A stretch of DNA of 64,000 nt from Enterobacter mori LMG 25706 (GTDB lineage: Bacteria > Pseudomonadota > Gammaproteobacteria > Enterobacterales > Enterobacteriaceae): the NCBI RefSeq assembly GCF_000211415.1, contig NZ_GL890780.1, positions 531,576 through 595,575 of the forward strand, read 5' to 3'. The stretch's first letter is position 1, and each line of letters opens with the position of its first letter. The notes under the pieces were generated by a model. The model was not told the DNA's origin. It ran no database searches and was given only the letters and a program-made list of their open reading frames with translations. Position numbers and translations under genes: made by a program. Below are positions 36,051 to 43,200 of this stretch, piece by piece.

Positions 36051-36076
36051 TACTAATACCCAAATGAGTATTAGTA
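36051..36076. promoter_or_regulatory. Perfect inverted repeat, candidate CI operator
   Basis: TACTAATAC and GTATTAGTA form 9-bp perfect arms 8 bases apart, between the leftward early genes and cI. It covers the ATG at 36064, which argues against that codon as the cI start. Phage 186 CI binds inverted repeats in this control region; this one would govern early transcription and perhaps cI itself. Confidence 0.65.
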
Positions 36077-36096
36077 AACACCCAAAGGAATATATT

Positions 36097-36672
36097 TTGA
36101 TATTGGATTCTCAAGTGAATAATGAAGAGTTACTCGATAGAATCTGTCAGGTATATGGTTTCACGCAGAAAATCCAGCTGGCCCGTCACTTTAATATCGC
36201 CGCCAGCTCGCTTCAGAACCGCTATGCGCGCGGTACCATCTCTTATGACTTTGCGGTTCAGTGCGCGCTGGACACCGGCGCCAGCCTTCGCTGGCTAATG
36301 ACCGGACAAGGTGCGCAGTTTGAAGGTAACCCCGCGCCGGGTGATCCCGTTTCGGTTTCCGCGTTCACCCTTAGTGATGGAAGACTGGAAGAAAATACTA
36401 TTTTGAGTATCGACTCTGCTGTCTTTAGCAAACCGCTGGCGCGCGGCATCGCCGTCCGGGCGGAGGGCAAGCTGCACTTTATCGAGAAAGAGGCGTCGTT
36501 AACCGACGGTCTGTGGCTGGTTGAGATTGAAGGTACCACCAGCATCCGCGACTTAACGCTGCTGCCGGGTAAAAAGCTCCACGTGGCGGGGGGCAAGGTT
36601 CCCTTTGAATGCGGTATCGACGAGATCAAAACGGTGGGTCGCGTGGTGGGGATTTACAGCGAGGTGAGCTGA
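36097..36672 (+). CDS. cI: CI repressor, phage 186 type
   Basis: 191 residues from a TTG at 36097; 186 CI has about 192. AAAGGAA lies six bases upstream of the TTG, whereas the in-frame ATG at 36064 lies inside a perfect dyad with no ribosome-binding site. The helix-turn-helix is in QIARHFNIAASSLQNRYARG-like sequence (from FTQKIQLARHF), and the C-terminal oligomerisation domain (GLWLVEIEGTTSIRDLTLLP, VPFECGIDEIKTVGRVVGIY) closely follows 186 CI. It should hold the element silent until Tum is made. No integrase gene follows it, unlike in 186. Confidence 0.9.
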   Translation: MILDSQVNNEELLDRICQVYGFTQKIQLARHFNIAASSLQNRYARGTISYDFAVQCALDTGASLRWLMTGQGAQFEGNPAPGDPVSVSAFTLSDGRLEENTILSIDSAVFSKPLARGIAVRAEGKLHFIEKEASLTDGLWLVEIEGTTSIRDLTLLPGKKLHVAGGKVPFECGIDEIKTVGRVVGIYSEVS

Positions 36673-36707
36673 TGGCGTGCGGGTAATCAAAACCGCATGT
36701 TCGCAAT

Positions 36708-36752
36708 AAAAAAAGCCAACCCCCGCATTCCTGCGGCGTTGGCCCTGTTTTT
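36708..36752. terminator. Bidirectional terminator between cI and the outer-membrane protein gene
   Basis: GCCAAC/GTTGGC with inner CGCA/TGCG arms, an A7 run on the left and a T5 run on the right. It can end both the rightward cI transcript and the leftward outer-membrane protein transcript. It is the right border of recognisable phage sequence. Confidence 0.85.
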
Positions 36753-36775
36753 AAGGCAGTGACGCTTACAACAGG

Positions 36776-37459
36776 TTAAAAGACATAACGCATGCCAAGG
36801 GTAAATTCATTAGAGACGATGTGTGCTTTCATTTGTTCGTCTTTTAAACCACGCGCGTTAGTGAAGTTGTTATATCCGCTTTCGATCTTGCCCATATCAA
36901 CATAACGGTAGCCCAGATCGACATACAGGCGTTCAACTGGCGTGTAACTCACACCGGCTCCTAAGGCGTAGGTCAGGTTGTTTTGCGTGGTCGAGGCATA
37001 TTCACGGCCCGAGTTACCCTGCCAACCGCCGGCTTTAATCTTGCTTACGCCAAGGCCTGCCGTCCCGTACAGGGAAACGCCATAACCCAACTCATAGTCA
37101 CGATAAACGTTGACCATCAGGCGCTCAGTTTCTGTTTTCAGGTGGTTATAGCTATTAGCGAATGTGCTGGAGCCGCTGGTATATTCGGCCTTCTGCTTAA
37201 AGGTATATTCACCCTCGGTACGCCAGCCGTTACCAAACTGGTAGCCCGCTGCAATCGCCGCACCGCCGAAGTGCTCCTTCTCTTTACCACCCACAAACTG
37301 CCCGACACCCGGGCGCGCGCTGGTCTCCATCTCTTTCGCACGCTGTTCAACCTGCAGATATTTTGCCGAACCGTAATACCCTTCCTCGGTATTTGCTGCC
37401 AGAACAGTGGCCGGAATCATTGCGATCGGCAGGGCGGCTAAAATAGCTTTCATATTCAT
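36776..37459 (-). CDS. Outer-membrane beta-barrel protein (OmpX/Opa-like fold)
   Basis: 227 residues from the ATG at 37459 (GGAGTAGAG upstream). A signal peptide (cleavage after VLAA, about residue 20) is followed by alternating amphipathic strands (FGGAAIAAGYQFGNGWRTEG, GYGVSLYGTAGLGVSKI, LYVDLGYRYVD) and a terminal Phe (LGMRYVF), the sign of an outer-membrane barrel of about 8 strands. Specific family not certain. It lies between the phage element and the CDI locus and may be a phage moron or an independent island gene. Function unknown. Confidence 0.75.
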   Translation of the reverse strand: MNMKAILAALPIAMIPATVLAANTEEGYYGSAKYLQVEQRAKEMETSARPGVGQFVGGKEKEHFGGAAIAAGYQFGNGWRTEGEYTFKQKAEYTSGSSTFANSYNHLKTETERLMVNVYRDYELGYGVSLYGTAGLGVSKIKAGGWQGNSGREYASTTQNNLTYALGAGVSYTPVERLYVDLGYRYVDMGKIESGYNNFTNARGLKDEQMKAHIVSNEFTLGMRYVF

Positions 37460-37637
37460 CTCTACTCCGTTGAAAAAATATTCCGCACGTCGAACAGTCG
37501 TCCGCCGTTGGCAGGAAAAAGTCAGTGAGACGAAGCATAAGCAGTCCCGAAAGGGCAAACTATTCGGATGAATACGCGTTTTACCTGGTAATTTTACGTA
37601 GGGATTGGTCTCGATTTTTATCTCGATCTTTTTACTT

Positions 37638-37790
37638 TCAATTATTTATTGGTTGGGGAAAACGCAGCAGGACAATCGCGCCATTGTTCTGAACCGTTCC
37701 CAGTTCCGTCACATCCAGCGTGGTATTTTCCGGTAACCTTTGTTCAGTTCACCCGCCATGGCGTTCTTGAGTATTGGTTGTGGAAGCCCA
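37638..37790 (-). pseudogene. Frameshifted gene remnant, unknown family
   Basis: On the minus strand two adjoining frames read like one protein tail: LPQPILKNAMAGELNKG, then after a one-base shift near 37736, PENTTLDVTELGTVQNNG and AIVLLRFPQPINN ending at TGA (37638). Codon use looks coding. No start or upstream part is intact. I do not recognise the family. A 79-codon open frame on the plus strand (37649-37888) covers the same bases and looks like an antisense shadow, but neither is certain. Confidence 0.35.
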
Positions 37791-37908
37791 TTGCCGAGCC
37801 CCCTGAGCACAGGGAAGCGGGGTTTAATGCACAGCCCGTCGGCATTTTTGAGGATGGTGAGATAATGCAGTTTTACCGTATAAATTAATACATGACTATC
37901 ACCTACTG

Positions 37909-37926
37909 TGCATTATTAATAATGCA
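37909..37926. repeat. Perfect 18-bp AT-rich palindrome
   Basis: TGCATTATTAATAATGCA is its own reverse complement, flanked by outer arms ATGACT (37892) and AGTCAT (37931). It lies between the gene remnant and the 119-residue orphan gene. It could be an operator or a cruciform; nothing else is recognised in this gap. Confidence 0.5.
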
Positions 37927-37990
37927 GTGAAGTCATACACACAGGATTAGAAAACCTGATATAACCGAGTTGTTTTCTATGCAGAAAACA

Positions 37991-38350
37991 CTAAGCCTGC
38001 CCCGTAATGAAAAATGTTCTGGTCACCTCAGTGACAAAATCGAAATCATTTGTCACTTCATGAGAGCGACTCCAGGAAACAGGTAATACAGGACTCTCCA
38101 CCCTTGAAAAACAGGTATTCTGGATATTCTTTATTTTTGTTTCATCGCCCTTACACTCAATTAATGAGAGTAAGAAATGCATACTATCAGAATGTATGCT
38201 GAGCGTTGTTTTATTACCAACACTTTCAATATTTACGCTTCCAGTATGAGTCCTGAGCTTATGAAGCGCATCACAGATATCTGCCCACAAAGGACAATCC
38301 TTTTTACTGAATCCTGTATGTTCGCAAAACAGGAAAAGCTTCATATTCAT
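37991..38350 (-). CDS. Hypothetical protein, candidate orphan immunity protein
   Basis: 119 residues, soluble, no signal peptide; ATG at 38350 with AAAGGATG six bases upstream. I do not recognise the family. It is AT-rich compared with the backbone, stands alone, and is followed upstream (38473-38565) by a broken cdiA fragment in the same direction. In CDI loci such small genes behind displaced cdiA ends are usually immunity genes left from former toxin modules. That role is inference from context only. Confidence 0.6.
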   Translation of the reverse strand: MNMKLFLFCEHTGFSKKDCPLWADICDALHKLRTHTGSVNIESVGNKTTLSIHSDSMHFLLSLIECKGDETKIKNIQNTCFSRVESPVLPVSWSRSHEVTNDFDFVTEVTRTFFITGQA

Positions 38351-38472
38351 CGTTCATCCTTTAACAAAGTTGTTCTCATGGCATTTTAACATGGAAGATA
38401 AATAATCAAGAGCGGGATGAAGAAAGATCAAGTGATGACGCTTGCAAATTACAGATTTTAGGAATTTTATGG

Positions 38473-38565
38473 TCTACGTTCTGGCGATGTTTGCCATCTA
38501 CTCGCCGATATCGCTGACGCGTCAACTTCTTCTCTTTGTCAAATATCAGGCTAATGCTGAGAAGC
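38473..38565 (-). pseudogene. Displaced fragment of a cdiA gene
   Basis: The plus-strand text CGTTCTGGCGATGTTTGCCA ... CGCCGATATCGCTGA ... TTGTCAAATATCAGGCTAATG aligns with cdiA around 41556-41660 (CGTTCCGGCGATGTCTGCCA ... CGCCGATATCACTGA ... TTGTCAAATATCGGGCTGATG), in the same orientation, with a short internal deletion. It has no open reading frame of its own. The rest of 38351-38671 is AT-rich with no gene seen. Confidence 0.75.
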
Positions 38566-38671
38566 CCAGTCAATACTTCACTGGGCTATAAGGCATTTCA
38601 ATTCATCAAGAAAGACTAAATCTCCATTATCTATTAGCAACTATTATTGCGACTTGATATTGACACACCAT

Positions 38672-39400
38672 TTAGAACTTACTGTTAATGTTTTCGTATT
38701 TTTCAATATAACTACCTGCATTACCTATACCTCTTCCCTGAACAATTTGCACAGTAGCTGAAATAACATTTTTCACTTTTCCATTTTTACTCATCTCAAT
38801 ATAGAGTCTTTCAGATACTCCAGACTCTGTCCCGCTTATCATGTTAACCACCGGAATATAAGATGAAGCATCTCTTGAAATATCCGTTTTAGAATAGATA
38901 AGCAGAAGGTTACCCTCATCTGTGAACGTCATGCCATCAGGATTACCTAATAAATTAATAACTTTCGTTTTATCACTACCTTTTTCTAATTCTGTAAATG
39001 CCAAATTACGAGCACTAATATAATCAAGATTATATTTATTAGAATTATGCAAATCTTTTATAAAGATACCATGATTAATGACAACATTATCAGGACCATA
39101 GACAACTGAAAGAACTCTATGTGCATAAGTTCCGGTGATGCCGTTCAAAAAACCTGTATATGAAGCAACCGAAAGCTTACCATCTGGGAATGTTTTCTTT
39201 AAAGACGACCGGGATTCATCTTTTTTCCCAATAATACTGGATAAAGAAGAGACTTTTGTTTCTCCGTCTATTACTTTTGAATTAATAAAAGAATCACTGT
39301 TTTTCTTGTCCGACAATAGTTCACTACCGCCGTTGAATGCAGAGCATGCAGTCAGTAGCATTGATACTACAGCAACAGTTAATGTTATTTTTGTTGACAT
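38672..39400 (-). CDS. Lipoprotein with BamE/SmpA-like segment
   Basis: 242 residues from MSTKITLTV at 39400 (AAGGATG ten bases upstream). The signal ends in a lipobox (MLLTAC, Cys19), so the protein is a lipoprotein. Around residues 140-175 it has KGSDKTKVINLLGNPDG followed by NLLLIYSKT, which resembles the helix-turn-strand of BamE/SmpA-OmlA domains. AT-rich and flanked on both sides by cdiA fragments. Function unknown; immunity or an outer-membrane role in CDI are possibilities. Confidence 0.65.
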   Translation of the reverse strand: MSTKITLTVAVVSMLLTACSAFNGGSELLSDKKNSDSFINSKVIDGETKVSSLSSIIGKKDESRSSLKKTFPDGKLSVASYTGFLNGITGTYAHRVLSVVYGPDNVVINHGIFIKDLHNSNKYNLDYISARNLAFTELEKGSDKTKVINLLGNPDGMTFTDEGNLLLIYSKTDISRDASSYIPVVNMISGTESGVSERLYIEMSKNGKVKNVISATVQIVQGRGIGNAGSYIEKYENINSKF

Positions 39401-39544
39401 ATTTAATTCATCCTTAAAAAATTTAATATTAAATTTGCGAGACACCATACTGCCCCCATCCTACAAAGATCCCGAGTATGTGCTCAGAACCGCTATTACT
39501 AAACTTTTCTAAGTGATATCAATGTTCCCTTTGTATTATTCAGT

Positions 39545-39720
39545 TTGGAGAATAACGTCGCTGACCGCTTTGCCCGGATACATTGCCGCCAAGATTGCAC
39601 GCGCCGCAAGGCAGGCTGCCCTTGAATGCGTCGCCGCCAAAGTCACTGCCGCCGCTGAGGCTACACCCGCTGGCGCACTGTTCCCCTGTAGCGCCACAAC
39701 CGCGCCGCCCAGGCTGAGGT
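39545..39720 (-). pseudogene. Chimeric cdiA remnant joining two distant cdiA segments
   Basis: The left and right parts (GCTTTGCCCGGATACATTGC..., CTGTTCCCCTGTAGCGCCAC...) match cdiA near 41160-41280, while the middle (GGCTGCCCTTGAATGCGTCG... GCCGCTGAGGCTAC) matches cdiA near 41815-41875. So sequences about 600 bases apart in cdiA are fused and interleaved. Same orientation as cdiA. It lies directly downstream of cdiI and is not translated in a long frame. The rest of 39401-39726 is AT-rich spacer. Confidence 0.7.
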
Positions 39721-39726
39721 TAACCC

Positions 39727-40269
39727 TTATTTAATAATTTTCTCCGAGAAACTTCTAATTGATGATATTATTTCATTCATATCATCTTTAGAAATTATTA
39801 CATCCTCAATGATAGGATTATCTATTTCTCGCCACACATTTCTTTCATCATTTTCAACTTTAACTAACTGTTCTGTCTTTCCTCCGATGATTCTTACGCT
39901 ATCCTCATCTGCAACAGCAAAAAAACAAGCACCGAAATCACTAACATTAGAGGATGTTATACAATAATCAAATACTTGAACAGGATATTCATCTAATTCA
40001 GAAGACTCCGGATAAGCCAAGTTAAATAATCTACTAAACGCCTCTTGTGTCGGCAATCTAAAAACGTCCCTATTCAATGGTTGAGAGACTAAAGCACAAT
40101 CATGATCAGAAATCTCTCTGAGGTCTGAAGAGAGCGTGGATGTTCTAATATCACTTGGATACATATTCCCATTTATAATTAAATGGAACAGTCCATTTGT
40201 GTAAGAACCACTCCATTGTGAGACAGGCTCAACCCAAACAGCAAAACGATAAGGATCACCGAAAATCAT
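39727..40269 (-). CDS. cdiI: CdiI immunity protein (Imm42-like)
   Basis: 180 residues from MIFGDPYRFAVWVEP at 40269; GGAGG, which overlaps the cdiA stop, is spaced five bases from this ATG, making translation coupled to cdiA. Two more upstream Met codons would lie inside cdiA. It is acidic, cytosolic and AT-rich. The N-terminus resembles what I remember of the Imm42 family. It should bind and neutralise the toxin domain of the adjacent CdiA in the cytoplasm of the producer and its siblings. Confidence 0.8.
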   Translation of the reverse strand: MIFGDPYRFAVWVEPVSQWSGSYTNGLFHLIINGNMYPSDIRTSTLSSDLREISDHDCALVSQPLNRDVFRLPTQEAFSRLFNLAYPESSELDEYPVQVFDYCITSSNVSDFGACFFAVADEDSVRIIGGKTEQLVKVENDERNVWREIDNPIIEDVIISKDDMNEIISSIRSFSEKIIK

Positions 40270-40271
40270 AC

Positions 40272-43200
40272 CTACCTCCATTTCCCAGGTAAACCAAACT
40301 CTTTTTTCACACTATTTGGTATATCACTTTTCTTTATAGGAACTGACTTATCACCTGTACTACCAGACCAATGCCAAGTTCCATCATTTGTATTCGTAAA
40401 TTGATGAACGTTTCCTTCAGCATCAATAGAATATCTTTTTTTGCCACTAACAACTGATGAACCAAATAAATCTATCGAGTTTCTAGGCTCAGTTCCGGCA
40501 TTGAAACTATACCCATGCTGCCCAGGTGTATGTTTAGGGTTAGATTGATAGCTCAGGCCATTCGTTGCCGTAGTAGCTTTTGGTGCAGGTAATGCACTGC
40601 CTTTTCCAGCCTTACTAATTCCCCCAAACGCCGCTGCCGCCGCACCTGCTACAATATCAGCCTGGATTGCATCCAGTCCATATTCTTTCTGAATAGCTTC
40701 CGAGACTTTCTGGGTAGCGACAACACCTTCAACCTGCATTTGCTGCGCGAAAGTCGCTGTCAGATCGTAGACCATCTTGATCGGGATATCTTCACCCAGA
40801 GCACGATCTATTGACTGTTTCACGGCCAGACTATCGGTCAGCACATCACCGTATTTCTGCTGACAAGTCGCCGGACTGGCGGCACAGTCACTGATCAACT
40901 GCTGCTGTTGGGCGGTACTCAATTCCTCGTATTTCTTTATGATGCTGCCACAGTCGCCGCCCCTGGCCTGACAGGACTTCATTTCAGCGGACCAAGCGTC
41001 TATCTGCTTACTGCTCAGATAGTTATTCTCAACCGCATTCTTCCCGCCCTGCGCCCCCGCAGCTGCTGAAGCCGTACTGTCTCCCGCTATCCCTCCGGCC
41101 ATCCCCGCCGATATCGTTGCCAGCGTGCTGACCGTCTGCTTCTGCTCCTCGCTCAGGTCACTGCCCGCTTTACCCGGATACATCGCCGTCATAATGGCAC
41201 GCGCCGCAAGCTCACCCGTCGCCGCACCGGCCGCACCCGCCACTGCACTGTTCCCCTGCAGGGCCGCAACAGCGCCACCCAGTATCGCGTGCGCAATGGT
41301 GTTGACCGCCGGATTACCCTCGGTTGATTTCAGCAGATGCGCCAGTTCCGGTGCCGAGGCACCCGCCAGTGCCGCCGTCAGGTCTCCCCCCGCCAGCCCC
41401 TGAAGCGCCGCTGTCGCCGCCTGGATACCCCGCTGGATATCACTGCCCGTGCCGTACTTCGCCTGTTCGTCCCGGTACTCCGGCGTCTTTTTCAGTTGCT
41501 CAACCGTCAGGTCAGGGTGCGTCTTACGCGCTTCCTCAAGCGCATTAATCTCCCCCTGCGTTCCGGCGATGTCTGCCACCTGCCCGCCGATATCACTGAT
41601 GGCGCTCACCTGCGCAAGACGCTGCTGCTCCTTCTCCTTGTCAAATATCGGGCTGATGCTGTCGTTCGCATGCTCCGTATCCCGGCTCAGGTTAGCCACA
41701 TCCTGCTGCTGGTTCGCGGTATCACGGATGGTGATGTTACCCTCGCCCACTGCCGCCTGCGTCGTGCCTTCCGCATGACCGCTGCTGCCCGCTGCCGATA
41801 CCACCCCACCCGGCAGGTTGCCCTTGAATGCGTCGCCGCCAAAGTCGCCGCCGCCGCTCAGGCTGACGCCGCTGTGGCTGACCTTATAATCCGCCTCGTT
41901 GTGGATATCCCGGAAGCCCAGCGTTCCCGTATCGAGACTGTTTTTGTCCGCCGTCGCCGTCGAGGCAATCACAGCACCGTCAAGCTGCGTGTGGCGTCCC
42001 ACCGTCACATCAAAGCCGCCTTCACCCGAGAAGAGCCCTGTCTGCTCCTGCACCGAGTCATACGTGCTCTTCATTTTGTCCTGGCTGGCGCTGATGTAGC
42101 CGGATCCCGTCATGCTGCCGAAAGAGAAGCTGCCGCCTGCCGCCGCGCTGTTCTGCGTCGATTTATAATCGTTGCTGTCCTGCTGGCTGCTCATCCAGAG
42201 GTCACGTCCGATATCCGCAACGATTTTATCGCCACTTACCTGCGCGCCGTTCAGAATGGCGTCCCGACCGCTGGTCACGGAGACCATCCCGCCGCTGTCG
42301 AGCGTTGTTTCCGTCCACGCCGTACCGTTGCCCTTTTCACTGCCTTTCGAAGCATTCACGTTCGCAAACACGCCGATGCCGTAACCGCTCTTCCCGCCAC
42401 CAATGCTGACGCCCGCACCACCACCGCTGCTGCTGTTCTTGCCGGTCGTCTGCTGCGTGCTGGCTGCACCGCCCAGCACAATGTCGTTCGCTGCGACAAG
42501 CGCGGTGTCGCCGCCCGCCTTCAGCTGGCTGCCACCGATAAGAATGTCGCCGCTGTTATCGCCTTTCCCTTTCCCGGTCGCGGTGATGGACAGATTATTC
42601 CCCGCATTCACCGTACCGCCCGCAACCGTGTCACTCTGCATGTGTTGTTCGGATTTCGATTTCTGCGATGAGAGCGAAACGCTTACGCCAATTCCGCTGT
42701 TGGGATCGCCGTTAATCTGCGCCATTTCCGCACCCTGCGACGCCTGTACGCCTGACAGTGCCGCTTTGGTGGCCCTCAGCGCCGCAAGGCGGTCATCGCT
42801 TTCGCCTTTCGCGTCGCGTGCCGTCTGCACTGCGCTGTTCACCGCGCTCCCCGCCGCCCCCGACAGCGCCACCGTCAGACCGCTGCTCTTCTGCTCGAAT
42901 CTCTCATCGCGGGTGCGTTTGTCGTGCCCCGGCTCAATCACCACGCTGTCGCCGGTAAGATGGATATCCTTCTGCGCGATGATATCCGCCCCGCCGATAT
43001 GTGCCTGTTTGCCCGCCGTGATGCTGACGCTGCCGCTCGTCGAGCCGACCGTGCTGAAGCTTTCACTCTGCGTCGTGCCCTGCTCCCGCAGGTCGTGGGT
43101 AGTTTTGCTGCTGCCAATGGTGAAGCCGATACCGCCCGTGCCCATCAGACCCGACTTTTTGGTCTCCTTAAAGCGCCAGGAGGTGTCCGTGTTGGTCGCC

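Noticed and set aside
36064..36096. ATG at 36064 as start of cI
   Set aside because: It lies in a perfect operator-like dyad without ribosome-binding site, while a TTG with good spacing gives the length of 186 CI.
37649..37888. 79-codon plus-strand ORF
   Set aside because: No good ribosome-binding site and it covers a minus-strand stretch with better coding character; kept only as a note under the remnant.
36673..37990. Search for an integrase or a second att copy beyond cI
   Set aside because: No tyrosine-recombinase frame and no copy of the ileX 3' end was found in this interval by reading.
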